Positions 1 to 9,097 of a stretch of DNA of 64,000 nt are shown in pieces. The notes below the pieces were generated by a model. It was not told the DNA's origin and made no database searches. It was given only the letters and a program-made list of their open reading frames with translations. The stretch comes from Terrabacter aerolatus (GTDB lineage Bacteria; Actinomycetota; Actinomycetes; Actinomycetales; Dermatophilaceae): contig NZ_BJYX01000012.1 of assembly GCF_007991735.1 (NCBI RefSeq), forward strand, positions 1 to 64,000, given 5' to 3'. Position 1 is the first letter of the stretch. Every line of letters starts with the position of its first letter. Both the position numbers and the translations under genes were made by a program.

Positions 1-35
1 GGGCCGCGCGAGGGATGCCCCCCCCCGCGCGGCCC
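1..35. terminator. GC-rich hairpin at the window edge
   Basis: The first ten bases are the exact reverse complement of bases 26-35, giving a stem with a C-rich loop. It precedes a plus-strand gene and probably terminates transcription of a gene outside the window. No U-tract follows, as is common in high-GC actinomycetes. The stem may extend beyond the edge. Confidence 0.5.
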
Positions 36-90
36 GACCCCAGCTCGCATCACCGACACCATGTGCACACCCGTCACGAGAGGCAGATCC

Positions 91-528
91 ATGAACACAC
101 TCACCCGGCAGCCGGTTCGCCTGCTCCTGGTCGCCGCCGCGCTCGTCGCGGCAGCCGCTCACGTCCCGGTCATCGGTCCCCACCTCGAAGAGGCGCCCTA
201 CATGGGCGTCCTGTTCATCCTGCTCACCACGGCCTGCCTGGTGCTGGCCGGCGTCTCGCTCACCAGCTCGCACCTGGCCGGGCCGACGCTGGCCGGGGTG
301 GTCTGCGGCGCCGCGATCATCGGCTACGCCGCGACCCGGCTCGTCGCCTTCCCGCAGCTCGCCGACGACGTCGGCAACTGGCTCGAGCCGCTGGGTGTGG
401 TGGCCGTGGTCTCCGAGGCGGTCGTCGTGGGCGCCGCAGTCCGGCTGCTGACGGGCGGGCGCGACACCGCTGCGGCGGGTTCACCGGTCACGCGCAAGGA
501 CGCCGGAGCGGCAGCCGCACGGCGTTGA
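91..528 (+). CDS. Small polytopic membrane protein of unknown function
   Basis: A 145-residue protein made largely of hydrophobic segments: about residues 8-25, 38-57, 62-85 and 100-118. This suggests four membrane helices with a short charged cytoplasmic tail. I chose the ATG at 91 over the in-frame ATG at 61 because a GAGAGG ribosome-binding site sits about seven bases before it. I do not recognise a family. It stands alone, 256 bp before the two-component genes on the same strand, so a link with them is possible but unsupported. Confidence 0.6.
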   Translation: MNTLTRQPVRLLLVAAALVAAAAHVPVIGPHLEEAPYMGVLFILLTTACLVLAGVSLTSSHLAGPTLAGVVCGAAIIGYAATRLVAFPQLADDVGNWLEPLGVVAVVSEAVVVGAAVRLLTGGRDTAAAGSPVTRKDAGAAAARR

Positions 529-784
529 TGCGCAGGAGCGGAGGGCCCCTGTCTCGACAGCGCCACTCCGCGGCTCAAGAAAGAGATCCGTCGATCCGGC
601 GTACGTCGGCCACCGACGCGTCGCCGTTCGGTGGCTCTCCGTCATCTTCTCGTCACCTTTGATGCCCGTTATGCGGTGAAGCATCCCGGTCTGGTAAGCC
701 AACTCGCACCACTTGCGTTCTTTTCCCATTCCCCGACGGTCTGCCCCGGACATACTGATCCGCAGATCGGGAGGGGGGTCTCTC

Positions 785-1456
785 ATGGCTACGGTGATGG
801 TCGTGGACGACGAGGAAAGAGTCCGCACGCTGCTGACGAAGTCACTGTCGTCGCAGGGTCACTCAGTGGTGACCGCGGCGTCGGCGAGTGCTGCCATCGA
901 CAGGCTGAACGCCAAGGCCGTCGACCTGGTGGTGCTCGACCTCGTCATGCCGGGCCTGGGGGGCCTGGCCGTGCTCAAGGCGATGAATGCCGGCAGGAAG
1001 ACGACTCCTGTGATCGTCCTGTCGGGAGTCACCGACGTGGCGTCCAGGGTCGAGGCGCTCGACCGAGGCGCCGTCGATGTCGTGTCCAAGCCGTTCAGCC
1101 TCACCGAGCTGCTCGCTCGTGTCCGACGCAACGTCGGGCAGCCACGCACCCTGCCTGACGACGGCTTTCTCGAGGTGGGCGGCATTCGCCTCGACCTCGG
1201 TCGCCGCCGCGCGACGTTCCGGTCCGTCAACGCCTCGCTCACCGAGCGGGAGTTCACCCTGCTCGCGCACCTGATGCGGCGCTCCGGGCAGGTGTGCCCC
1301 CGGGAGGAGCTGCTCCACGACGTCTGGCACCTCGACTTCGACCCGGGCAGCAACGTCGTCGAGGTGTGCGTCGGGCGATTGCGGTCCAAGCTCGGACAGG
1401 ACATCCCGATCGAGACGCTGCGCGGCGTGGGCTACGGCCTCTACGAGGACGCCTGA
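785..1456 (+). CDS. OmpR/PhoB-family response regulator
   Basis: A 223-residue transcription factor with an N-terminal receiver domain (about 1-115) and a C-terminal winged-helix DNA-binding domain (about 130-222). The receiver shows the acidic pair D8/D9, the phospho-acceptor D52 in the context LDLVMPG, and the conserved lysine K102 in SKPF. The C-terminus has the typical TEREFTLLAHLM and VVEVCVGRLRSKLG motifs and ends in RGVGYGL. The ATG at 785 follows a strong GGGAGGGGGG ribosome-binding site and removes an unlikely 24-residue extension. The gene overlaps the kinase gene by one base (TGATG), so the two are translationally coupled partners. The genes it controls cannot be read from the sequence. 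Confidence 0.93.
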   Translation: MATVMVVDDEERVRTLLTKSLSSQGHSVVTAASASAAIDRLNAKAVDLVVLDLVMPGLGGLAVLKAMNAGRKTTPVIVLSGVTDVASRVEALDRGAVDVVSKPFSLTELLARVRRNVGQPRTLPDDGFLEVGGIRLDLGRRRATFRSVNASLTEREFTLLAHLMRRSGQVCPREELLHDVWHLDFDPGSNVVEVCVGRLRSKLGQDIPIETLRGVGYGLYEDA

Positions 1457-2532
1457 TGGCCCGGCGGCGGATGGTCCTGAGGTGGAGCGTGTTCGCGACG
1501 GCCTGCGCGGTCGCGATGCTGGCCATGCCGGGGAGCGAGACCGTGCCGTACCACGTGGGCTGGGCCTCCTTCGCGCTGTGCTTCGGCCTCGAGCAGTGGA
1601 CCCCACGGTCGACGTGGATCAGCCTCGGGGTCTACACCTTCGTGACGGGGGCGATCCTCGTCGAGCGCGCCACGAGTGGCGTGCTCGGCTGGCAGGAGAC
1701 GACCGAGATCCCGCTCATGCTGCTGCTCATGGCGCTCATGATCTGGCACGTGCGCCGGCGCCAGCAGGCGCTGTCGGACCTCACGGACAGCGCGGCACGC
1801 GAGCGGGCGGACTCGACGATGCGTGAGCTGCTCACCCTGCGCACGTCCCACGAGATGCGCTCGCCGCTCATGATCTCGCGCGGCTACCTCGAGATGCTCA
1901 TGGACCGCACGCCGCAGGGTGAGGACCTGGCCGACCTCCAGGTCGTCGACGAGGAGCTCGCGCGGCTGACACGGGTGTGCGAACGGCTCGTGCGCAGCAT
2001 GCGGGTCGGGTCCGACCTCGAGGTCACCGACATCGACATCGACGCGGTGCTGCAGGAGACGGCCCGGCGGTGGTCGATGGTGGCCACGCGCAGCTGGCAG
2101 GTCGAGTCGTCGGAGCTGACCCTGCAGTGCTCGGGCGAGCGGCTGCGTGCCTGCCTCGACACCCTCATCGAGAACGCCTTGCGCTACACCGAGCGCGACG
2201 ACGACGTCGTGCTGCTCTACGCCCGCCCGATGCGCGACGCCATCGCCCTCGGGGTGGCGGACTCGGGTCGTGGTTTCACGACCGACACTTTGCGGTCCGC
2301 GGCCGGGCACGCGAGCTCGCCCGGCGACGTCCTCGACGGCGTGCGGGACGACCTCTCGCAGACGGGGCTCGGGCTCTCCCTCGTGCGCGACGTCGCGACC
2401 CGTCGTGGCGGCTGGGTGCAGCTCGGGGTGTCGCCCTGGGGCGGTGCGGACGTCTCGATGATCCTGCCGCTCGTGCCTCAGGTGCCCGTCGTCCCGACCC
2501 TGCGACCGGTGCAGGCCTCGACCACCGCCTGA
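1456..2532 (+). CDS. Membrane sensor histidine kinase
   Basis: A 358-residue kinase, the partner of the preceding regulator. The N-terminal 100 residues hold three or four hydrophobic segments with little extracellular sequence between them, so any signal is likely sensed in or near the membrane. The H-box reads SHEMRSPLMISRGYLEML with the phosphorylated histidine at about residue 132. The ATPase domain shows an N-box (ENALRYT), a G1 box (ADSGRGF) and a G2 box (TGLGLSLV). The start overlaps the regulator's stop. The last 20 residues are proline- and valine-rich and outside the domain. It ends 21 bp from a convergent gene. The signal is unknown. Confidence 0.92.
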   Translation: MARRRMVLRWSVFATACAVAMLAMPGSETVPYHVGWASFALCFGLEQWTPRSTWISLGVYTFVTGAILVERATSGVLGWQETTEIPLMLLLMALMIWHVRRRQQALSDLTDSAARERADSTMRELLTLRTSHEMRSPLMISRGYLEMLMDRTPQGEDLADLQVVDEELARLTRVCERLVRSMRVGSDLEVTDIDIDAVLQETARRWSMVATRSWQVESSELTLQCSGERLRACLDTLIENALRYTERDDDVVLLYARPMRDAIALGVADSGRGFTTDTLRSAAGHASSPGDVLDGVRDDLSQTGLGLSLVRDVATRRGGWVQLGVSPWGGADVSMILPLVPQVPVVPTLRPVQASTTA

Positions 2533-2534
2533 GC

Positions 2535-2550
2535 CGGTGCCGCTGCACCG
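2535..2550. terminator. Short hairpin between convergent genes
   Basis: A six-base perfect stem (CGGTGC/GCACCG) with a four-base loop lies between the kinase stop and the pxpBC stop. It is weak on its own, but its position suits a bidirectional terminator. Confidence 0.3.
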
Positions 2551-2553
2551 CGC

Positions 2554-4158
2554 TCAGCGCCGGGGCGCCCACCTGAGCCGCACGGCCTGACCCGGTCGCA
2601 GCTGCGCGGCACGCGACACGGAGACGGGCGTGAGCACTGCCACGACGGGGTAGCCGCCGGTCACCGGGTGGTCGGCGAGGAACACGACGGGCTCGCCACC
2701 CGGTGGCACCTGAACCGCCCCCGGGACGAGTCCCTCGCTCGGGAGCTCACGGTCGGCATAGGTGCTCGACCAGTGGATCCTGCTGCCCTCCAAGCGGATT
2801 CCCACCCGGTTGCTCCTGGGCGAGACCGTCCACCTGCCTTGGAGGTCGGAGAGGTCGCACCACTCGCCTCGCGGTCCGGCATCCAGCTCGAGCACGACCT
2901 CCCCGGCGGCCGCGTCGGGCTGGGGCGCGGCCTCGACGACGGGGAACGTCGCCGGCGTCGGACCCACGGCGAGTACGTCACCGACCACCGGCGCCGGCGG
3001 CCCCAGGCGGGAGAGCGTGTCCGTCGAGCGCGACCCGAGCACCGGCGGCACGACGATGCCGCCCCGGACCGCGAGCCACGTCCGCAGGCCGGCCGTCGGC
3101 GTACCGAGGGTGAGCACCTGACCGTCCCTGAGGACGATGGGCGCTGCGTGGCCGACGGGACGGCCGTCGACGTCAGCGGGGCACGCCGCCCCCGTCAGCG
3201 CCACGAGCAGCTCGCCCCGGGCACGGACCACGAGCCCGCCGAGCGTCACCTCGAGCGAGGCGGGCAGCACTGCCGTTGAAGCGATCTCGCGATCGTCGAC
3301 GACGTGCCCCACGAGTCGCAGACCGAGGAGGTATGCCGTGGGGTCGGCCGCGCCGGAGCGTCCCACTCCCGCGTCGGCGAGGTGTGGCCGACCGAGGTCC
3401 TCGACGAGCGTCAGGGGCCCGGTCGCCAGCACCTCGAGCCCCCGACCTGGCCGGCTCCCTGGACGGTCGGGTGGCTCCGGCGCCGGGTGCGCGTGCTCGA
3501 TCGCCGCTGCGGTCACCGGACCGGCGTCGGTGAAACGCACCGACTGCCCCGGCGCGAGGAGCGCCGGAGGGTCGCGGTCGGCGTCCCACAGCACGACGTC
3601 GGTGGAGCCGACGAGCTGCCAGCCTCCGGGGGAGTCCTGCGGGTAGACGCCGCTGAACCGCCCTGCGAGAGCGACGGATCCGGCCGGCACGCGGGTGCGC
3701 GGCTCACTGCGACGAGGCACCTCGAGGCGTGGGTCGCCGTCGACGAGGTAGGCGAAGCCCGGCGCGAAACCCCCGAAGCCGACCCGCCACGTCGTGCCGG
3801 TGTGGGCCTGCACGACCTGCTCGCGCGTCAGACCGGTCAGCGACGCCACCTCGCCGAGGTCGGGTCCGTCGTAGCGCACCGGGATCTCGACGACGACGTC
3901 GCTCCGCTCCAGGGCCGCGGGGTCGACGGCGGCGGCCTCTGCCGCGCAGGCGCGACCGACCTCCGCCAGACGCCCGCCGGTGCGCAGCCGGACGAGCAGG
4001 GTGCGAGCGCCCACGACGAGGTGGTCGACGTCGCCCCAGACCCCCTCCGCCCCTCCGACCAGCGGTGACAGCCGGCCACGCAGCGCGAGGGCCTCGTCGG
4101 TGTCGGCGACCTCGACGAGCAGCGCCGCGCGACCCATCGGCAGCAGCCGCGCCTCCAT
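2554..4158 (-). CDS. pxpB-pxpC: 5-oxoprolinase subunits B and C, fused (PxpBC)
   Basis: A 534-residue fusion of the two subunits that with PxpA form the ATP-dependent bacterial 5-oxoprolinase, which opens pyroglutamate to glutamate. The N-terminal ~205 residues match PxpB (KipI-like, carboxyltransferase C/D fold), with the landmark stretch VGFGGFAPGFAYL and SVALAGRFSGVYP. The C-terminal ~300 residues match PxpC (carboxyltransferase A/B fold), with GVGRSGAADP near its start and the late motif HPVTGGYPVVAV. In Escherichia and Bacillus these are separate genes; fusions occur in actinobacteria. The ATG lies two bases after the pxpA stop, so all three activities come from one operon. Older names for the domains are allophanate hydrolase subunits 1 and 2. 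Confidence 0.93.
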   Translation of the reverse strand: MEARLLPMGRAALLVEVADTDEALALRGRLSPLVGGAEGVWGDVDHLVVGARTLLVRLRTGGRLAEVGRACAAEAAAVDPAALERSDVVVEIPVRYDGPDLGEVASLTGLTREQVVQAHTGTTWRVGFGGFAPGFAYLVDGDPRLEVPRRSEPRTRVPAGSVALAGRFSGVYPQDSPGGWQLVGSTDVVLWDADRDPPALLAPGQSVRFTDAGPVTAAAIEHAHPAPEPPDRPGSRPGRGLEVLATGPLTLVEDLGRPHLADAGVGRSGAADPTAYLLGLRLVGHVVDDREIASTAVLPASLEVTLGGLVVRARGELLVALTGAACPADVDGRPVGHAAPIVLRDGQVLTLGTPTAGLRTWLAVRGGIVVPPVLGSRSTDTLSRLGPPAPVVGDVLAVGPTPATFPVVEAAPQPDAAAGEVVLELDAGPRGEWCDLSDLQGRWTVSPRSNRVGIRLEGSRIHWSSTYADRELPSEGLVPGAVQVPPGGEPVVFLADHPVTGGYPVVAVLTPVSVSRAAQLRPGQAVRLRWAPRR

Positions 4159-4160
4159 GC

Positions 4161-5003
4161 TCAGCCCGCGAAGGGACGGATCTCGACGCCCGCGGCCTCG
4201 AGCGCAGTGCGGACGGCGTGCGCCATCGCCACCGCCCCCGGGGTGTCACCGTGGATGCACACCGACTCGGCACGGACGTCGACGTCGGTGCCGTCCACCG
4301 CGGTCACGACGCCCTCACGGGCGAGGCGCACGACCCGGGCGGCCACCTGCTGGGGGTCCCGGAGCACCGCGCCCGGCTCGGTGCGCGGGACGAGGCGACC
4401 GTCGGGGAGGTAGCCGCGGTCGGCGAAGGCCTCGGGCACGGCGCGCAGTCCCGCTTCGGTGGCGAGCTCGAGCACCAGGCTGCCGGGCAGGCCGAGCACC
4501 GGCAGGGTCGAGTCGACCGCGAGCACGGCGTCGACGAGCGCCCGCGCCTGCCCCTCGTGGTGCACGACGGCGTTGTAGAGGGCGCCGTGCGGTTTGACGT
4601 AGGCGACGCCGGTGCCCTCGACCTCCGCGATCGCCGCGAGGGCCCCGAGCTGGTAGATGACGTCGGCGGCCAGCTCGTCCGGCGGCACGTCCATGAAGCG
4701 CCGACCGAAGCCGACGAGGTCCCGGTAGGCGACCTGCGCGCCGACGACGACACCGCGCTCCGCGGCATACCGGCACGTCGTGCGGAGGGTCAGCGGGTCC
4801 CCGGCGTGGAAGCCGCAGGCGACGTTGGCGCTCGTCACGACGTCGAGCACCGCCGCGTCGTTGCCGAGGGTCCAGGCGCCGTACGACTCCCCGACGTCGG
4901 CGTTGAGGTCCAGCCGCGGGACCGGCGTCTCGCGCCCTCCCGATGACGACGATGACGACGATGACGACGCCGACGACGCCGACGCCGACGGCGACGCGCT
5001 CAC
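4161..5003 (-). CDS. pxpA: 5-oxoprolinase subunit A (LamB/YcsF family) with Ser-rich leader
   Basis: PxpA is the third 5-oxoprolinase subunit. The family signature begins [13 protein letters not shown] and continues with [13 protein letters not shown] and VKPHGALYN; the body has the usual ~250 residues. No ATG or GTG lies close to the conserved start. The first usable codon is a GTG at 5003 that overlaps the upstream stop as GTGA, the coupling pattern used repeatedly in this window. It gives a 280-residue protein with an unusual 30-residue Ser/Ala-rich N-terminus encoded by GAC/GAT-type triplet repeats (as seen on the plus strand). The leader is not signal-peptide-like. A non-canonical internal start is the alternative. 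Downstream, pxpBC follows after two bases. Confidence 0.88.
   Translation of the reverse strand: MSASPSASASSASSSSSSSSSGGRETPVPRLDLNADVGESYGAWTLGNDAAVLDVVTSANVACGFHAGDPLTLRTTCRYAAERGVVVGAQVAYRDLVGFGRRFMDVPPDELAADVIYQLGALAAIAEVEGTGVAYVKPHGALYNAVVHHEGQARALVDAVLAVDSTLPVLGLPGSLVLELATEAGLRAVPEAFADRGYLPDGRLVPRTEPGAVLRDPQQVAARVVRLAREGVVTAVDGTDVDVRAESVCIHGDTPGAVAMAHAVRTALEAAGVEIRPFAG
4942..4997. repeat. Imperfect trinucleotide repeat in the pxpA 5' end
   Basis: On the plus strand this is a run of GAC, GAT and GCC triplets in about eighteen units. Read on the minus strand it encodes the Ser/Ala-rich leader of PxpA. Such runs can change length by slippage; multiples of three would keep the frame. Confidence 0.75.
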
Positions 5004-6370
5004 CGGAGGCCGCCGTAGAAGCCGGGCAGGCGGCGCTCGTAGGCCGCCACGAGGTCGCGGGCCACGGTGACCGAGTCGACGAGGGGGTGCAGGGCGAAGG
5101 CCTCGACCGCCAAGGATCTCGACCTCTCCGTCGCGGCCCGGATGACGAGCTCGTCGACGGCCTTGACCTGCTGCACGAGCCCGAGCGCGTGCCCGGGCAG
5201 CGGGCTCACGGCGGCCGGCACGGGACCGGCGGCGTCGACCCGGCACGGCACCTCGACGACGGCGTCGTCCGGCAGGCCCGCGACGGCACCGCCGCCGCGG
5301 ACGTTGAGGATGAGGCGCGCCGGCTCGTCGCGCGCGATCGCGGCCATGAGCGCGAGCGCGACCCCCTCGTAGCCGCCGCCCTCGACGTCGGCCTCGGCGC
5401 GCTCGTGCGCCTCGCCGTCGCCGGAGTCGCGGGTCTCCTGCATGTAGGTGGCGTTGCGTTCGCGGCGCACGGCGTCCCAGCGCTGCCACGCCTGCTCGGG
5501 GCAGCCGGCGACCCCGTCGTAGAAGGCGGCCTGCTGGGCCAGGAGGTACTCCCCGCGGGTCTGGGGGGCGCCCGCGATCTGCGCGATCGAGTCACGCGTG
5601 AAGTAGTAGTAGTAGAGGTACTCGTTGGGCAGGCACCCGAGCATGCGCAGCCAGTCCGTGCCGAAGAGCTGTCCCTCCTCGATCCCGGCGAGCGCCCGCT
5701 CGTCGGCGAGCAGGTCGGGCAGCAGGTCGCGCCCGTCCAGCCGCAGCGCCGTGAGCCACCCGAGGTGGTTGAGGCCGGCGTAGTCGATCTCCAGGTCGTC
5801 GAGGTCGTGCCCGAGGGCACCCGCGGCGCGCTTGGCGAGCCCGAGGGGGGAGTCGCAGATGCCGACGACCCGGCCGCCGAGCACCGACTGCATCGCCTGC
5901 GTCACGAGACCGGCCGGGTTGGTGAAGTTGATGACCCACGCGTCGGGGGCCAGACGGCGTATGCGGTCCGCGACGTCGAGCGCGACCGGGACCGTGCGGA
6001 GGCCGTAGCCGACACCGCCGGGACCGGTCGTCTCCTGGCCGAGCAGCCCGAGGTCGAGCGAGATGCGCTCGTCGGCGGTGCGACCCTCGAGTCCGCCGAC
6101 GCGCATCGCCGAGAAGACGAAGTCGGCGCCCGCGATCGCGGCGTCGAGGTCGGTCGTCGCGGTGACCGTCGGCGGCGCGACCCCGCTGGGCGCAAGGCGC
6201 GCGGCCCGCTCCGCCTGCGCCGACAGCACGAGCCGCATGACGTCGAGGCGCGAGGCGTCCGTGTCGTGGAGCACGACCTCGGTGACACGGCGGTCGGCGG
6301 TGTCGCGCAGCAGCGCACCGTGGACGAGCGGCACGCGGAACCCGCCCCCGCCGAGGATGACCAGCTTCAT
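5000..6370 (-). CDS. GH4 family 6-phospho-beta-glucosidase
   Basis: A 456-residue GH4 glycosidase, a family that uses NAD+ and a divalent metal in a redox elimination mechanism to split phosphorylated disaccharides. The Rossmann start reads [16 protein letters not shown]4 landmarks follow: INFTNPAG, the metal-site cysteine in ICDSP, and the histidine in GLNHLGW. The length is normal. The ATG at 6370 is well placed. The stop overlaps the pxpA start as GTGA, an odd coupling of sugar and pyroglutamate metabolism. A divergent PfkB kinase gene lies 171 bp away. The substrate assignment to beta-glucosides is by family resemblance; 6-phospho-alpha-glucosidase activity cannot be excluded. Confidence 0.87.
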   Translation of the reverse strand: MKLVILGGGGFRVPLVHGALLRDTADRRVTEVVLHDTDASRLDVMRLVLSAQAERAARLAPSGVAPPTVTATTDLDAAIAGADFVFSAMRVGGLEGRTADERISLDLGLLGQETTGPGGVGYGLRTVPVALDVADRIRRLAPDAWVINFTNPAGLVTQAMQSVLGGRVVGICDSPLGLAKRAAGALGHDLDDLEIDYAGLNHLGWLTALRLDGRDLLPDLLADERALAGIEEGQLFGTDWLRMLGCLPNEYLYYYYFTRDSIAQIAGAPQTRGEYLLAQQAAFYDGVAGCPEQAWQRWDAVRRERNATYMQETRDSGDGEAHERAEADVEGGGYEGVALALMAAIARDEPARLILNVRGGGAVAGLPDDAVVEVPCRVDAAGPVPAAVSPLPGHALGLVQQVKAVDELVIRAATERSRSLAVEAFALHPLVDSVTVARDLVAAYERRLPGFYGGLR

Positions 6371-6541
6371 GGCAGCACCACCCTCGGACCGTACCAAGGT
6401 GTGACGGCCGAGCCACTCGAGCCGGCCACGGAGGAGGCCGTGGTGCGAGGTGGCGGCGTCCGTCCCCGGGAGGCAGGGAGGGTCCGTGAGGGAAGCGGAC
6501 GGCATACGTCCTCGGGGGATGACGGCGAGTCGCGGGCGTCG

Positions 6542-7681
6542 ATGCGACACCATGGGGGTGTGTCTCTCCACCAGACGTTCGACCCGCTCGCGTCGCTCCG
6601 CGGCGCCGACGAGCCGCCGCTCGACGTCTTCGTGTGGGGCACCGTCTTCCTCGACATGATCTTCGCCGGCATGCCGAGCGCCCCCAGGCCGGGCACCGAG
6701 GTGTGGGCCGAGGGCCTCGCGTCGTGCCCGGGCGGCATCGCCAACCTCGCCGTCGCCACGCGGCGGCTCGGGCTGCGCACCGGCCTCGCCGCCGCGTTCA
6801 GCGACGACGACTACGGCGACTTCTGCTGGCGCACGCTCGAGGAGCAGGAGGGCATCGACCTCGCGCGCAGCCGCCGCTTCGCCGACTGGCACAGCCCCGT
6901 GACGGTCTCGATGTCGGTCGACCGCGACCGCAGCATGGTCTCGCACGGGCACCCCTCGCCCGTGCCGGCGAGCGAGCTCATCGGCACCCCGCCGCGGTCG
7001 CGCGCCGTCATGGTCGACCTCGGTGAGGACGAGGCCTTCGGCGCGACCGGGCCCACGTGGGTCGACCGGGCGCGCGACAACGGGGCCCTCGTCTTCGCAG
7101 ACGTCGGCTGGGACCCCAAGGAGCAGTGGTCGCCGCACGTGCTCGAGCGGCTGGACCGGTGCGACGTCTTCATGCCCAACGCCGTCGAGGCCATGGCCTA
7201 CACCGGCACCTCGACCCCCGCCGAGGCCGTCTGGGCCCTCGCCGACCGGGTGCCCGTCGCCATCGTCACCGACGGCGCCAACGGCGCGCTCGGCATCGAC
7301 GCCCGCACCGGCGAGGAGGCCCGCGTCCCCTCGCTGCGGGTGCACGAGGTCGACCCCACCGGGGCCGGCGACGTCTTCGGTGCGGCCCTGCTCGTCGGCA
7401 CGCTCGCCGAGTGGCCGCTCGAGCAGCGGATGACCTTCGCGAGCCTCTGCGCCGGGCTCGCGCTCCAGCAGTACGGCGGCTCGCTCGCCGCCCCCGGCTG
7501 GGGCGACCTCGCCGACTGGTGGACGGCGCTCGTGTCCGACTCGAGCGGGGACGCCTACCACCGTTCGCTCCGGCGGCGCTTCGGCTTCCTCGACGACATC
7601 GTGCCGCGCGTGCCGGTCCTCGCCTGTCGGCGTGCGACCGCGACCATCGCGAGGCGCGCCGACGTGCAGGACCTCGACTGA
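6542..7681 (+). CDS. PfkB-family carbohydrate kinase
   Basis: A kinase of up to 379 residues in the ribokinase/PfkB family. The N-terminal PfkB motif is CPGGIANLAVATRRLG, and the C-terminal catalytic signature is DPTGAGDVFGAALLVG with the catalytic Asp. It phosphorylates a sugar or nucleoside in the cytoplasm; the substrate is not readable. It is transcribed away from the GH4 gene and may serve the same sugar. The start is uncertain: the ATG at 6542 and the GTG at 6560 are both in frame and neither has a convincing ribosome-binding site. A hairpin terminator follows the stop. Confidence 0.85.
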   Translation: MRHHGGVSLHQTFDPLASLRGADEPPLDVFVWGTVFLDMIFAGMPSAPRPGTEVWAEGLASCPGGIANLAVATRRLGLRTGLAAAFSDDDYGDFCWRTLEEQEGIDLARSRRFADWHSPVTVSMSVDRDRSMVSHGHPSPVPASELIGTPPRSRAVMVDLGEDEAFGATGPTWVDRARDNGALVFADVGWDPKEQWSPHVLERLDRCDVFMPNAVEAMAYTGTSTPAEAVWALADRVPVAIVTDGANGALGIDARTGEEARVPSLRVHEVDPTGAGDVFGAALLVGTLAEWPLEQRMTFASLCAGLALQQYGGSLAAPGWGDLADWWTALVSDSSGDAYHRSLRRRFGFLDDIVPRVPVLACRRATATIARRADVQDLD

Positions 7682-7704
7682 CGGCTTCTGTTCGATCTGC
7701 CACG

Positions 7705-7721
7705 GCCGAGGATCCCTCGGC
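7705..7721. terminator. Bidirectional hairpin terminator
   Basis: A perfect seven-base stem (GCCGAGG/CCTCGGC) with a three-base loop lies in the 49-bp gap between the convergent PfkB kinase and lipoprotein genes. Confidence 0.55.
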
Positions 7722-7730
7722 GGTGCCGGG

Positions 7731-8108
7731 TCAGGTCTTCTGGCAGCCGTGCTTCCCGACCTCTGCGAACTGGGTGACGAGCTGGGGCGAGACCGCGAGG
7801 GAGTCGTGCCACTGCTTCCACTCGAGGTGGCTGACACCAGCTGTCGCCAACCGCTTCGCCAGGTCGGCGTCGATGTCCGCCTCTTTCGGGAAGCTCTGCG
7901 TGCCCACCGAGCACTGACGGGCGAACTCGACCTCGGCGATCTGCTGCGTCCGGGCGTCGGCGGGCACGTCGGCGCGCACCGTGCTCGCCGCGCCGGGCGA
8001 TCCGCCGGAGGACCCGCACGCGCCGAGACCCGTCCCGAGCAGGACGACCCCGGCGGCTACCACGACGAGGCGACCTGCGGTTCCAGCGTGCGCGAAGGTG
8101 CTCGGCAT
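7731..8108 (-). CDS. Small lipoprotein of unknown function
   Basis: A 125-residue protein with a hydrophobic signal segment (about residues 10-28) ending in a lipobox LGAC, so it should be lipid-anchored outside the membrane. The mature part is about 95 residues with two further cysteines, one of them two residues before the threonine that precedes the stop. I do not recognise the family. It starts eight bases after the stop of the exported protein gene upstream on the same strand, so the two are probably co-transcribed. Confidence 0.72.
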   Translation of the reverse strand: MPSTFAHAGTAGRLVVVAAGVVLLGTGLGACGSSGGSPGAASTVRADVPADARTQQIAEVEFARQCSVGTQSFPKEADIDADLAKRLATAGVSHLEWKQWHDSLAVSPQLVTQFAEVGKHGCQKT

Positions 8109-8116
8109 TCGTAGGC

Positions 8117-9034
8117 TCACGAGACGTTGAGCGTCAGGGACGCCGTGCGCGTCTGGGGCGCAGCCGCGGTGTAGGAGATGAGCACGGGTATCGAGTAGGT
8201 GCCGGGCCTGAGGTCGGTCGCGATGAAGCGCACCCCGACGTAGTCTGCACTGCCGCCGACGAGGGTCTGGTCGCCGTTGAGACCGGCGGAGGCACGATCC
8301 CCCGGGTAGGCCACCTCGAGCCCGGCCGGGAGATCTCCGAGCCGCACGCTGAAGTCGGTGAGGTCGGCCTGCCCCCCGGTGAAGGCGATCCGCTCGAAGC
8401 CGCTGCTGCCCGCCTTGATCGCCAACGAGGTCGTCTGCTGGGTGAAGGTCGGCCCCGACGCGGCCTGGACGGGCACCGTGACGGTGGCCGTCGTCGTGAA
8501 GGACCCGCTGTTGCCGTTGCCGTTCCCGTTGTTGCCGGCGTTGCCGTTCCCGTTCCCGTTCGCGCTGTTGCCCACGCCGACGGAGTACCTGGAGGTCAGG
8601 ACCACCTGGAAGCTCGTCGTCTGCGTGTACGGCACCTTGAGCTTGAACGAGGTGAAGTCCCGCGTCGTGCCGACCAAGGTGTCGGAGCCGTACAGCGAGG
8701 TGTCGGCGCCCCCGCGTGTCGTGGGGTAGGTCACGGTCACGCCCTTCGGGGCGCTCACGGTCGTCGACCAGTCGGTCACCGTCTGGTCGGCTGTCCAGAC
8801 CACCGAGACCCACCCGGACTGCCCCGGTGAGAGCGAGGCGGTCGTCGTCGTCAGTGCTCGAGCGTTGCTCTTGTCGGCCCCGGCCGGCGCGATCGCGAAG
8901 GCCGGCCCGGCGAGCAGCAGGAGGACGGTGGAGATCACTGCGACGGCGGCGGATCTCCCGGCGCGGTTGCTGCGGCGGTGCACTGCGGTTCCCCGATCCG
9001 GGAACGTCTCATTCGTCCCCTTTGTCCGCAGCAT
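8117..9034 (-). CDS. Secreted protein with Asn/Gly repeat linker
   Basis: A 305-residue exported protein. The N-terminus has a long charged region, then a hydrophobic core and an AFA-IAPAGA-type cleavage site, as in long actinobacterial signal peptides. Two beta-rich, Thr/Ser/Val-rich domains (about 60-160 and 195-305) flank a linker of alternating Asn and Gly at about residues 160-180. The two domains look alike: each ends in a Thr/Val strand run and contains a TLVG motif (SDTLVGTT and DQTLVGGS), suggesting duplication of an Ig-like or choice-of-anchor fold. There is no sorting signal. The function is unknown; it probably acts with the lipoprotein downstream. Confidence 0.7.
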   Translation of the reverse strand: MLRTKGTNETFPDRGTAVHRRSNRAGRSAAVAVISTVLLLLAGPAFAIAPAGADKSNARALTTTTASLSPGQSGWVSVVWTADQTVTDWSTTVSAPKGVTVTYPTTRGGADTSLYGSDTLVGTTRDFTSFKLKVPYTQTTSFQVVLTSRYSVGVGNSANGNGNGNAGNNGNGNGNSGSFTTTATVTVPVQAASGPTFTQQTTSLAIKAGSSGFERIAFTGGQADLTDFSVRLGDLPAGLEVAYPGDRASAGLNGDQTLVGGSADYVGVRFIATDLRPGTYSIPVLISYTAAAPQTRTASLTLNVS

Positions 9035-9097
9035 AGGAGATCCGCCTCTCGATGTCCGTTGATCAACGAACGTCACCAACTCGGCGATGATGGTGCG

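Noticed and set aside
4943-6541. Long plus-strand frame continuous with the PfkB kinase
   Set aside because: The part before 6542 is antisense to the GH4 gene and is not protein-like; only the kinase portion is credible.
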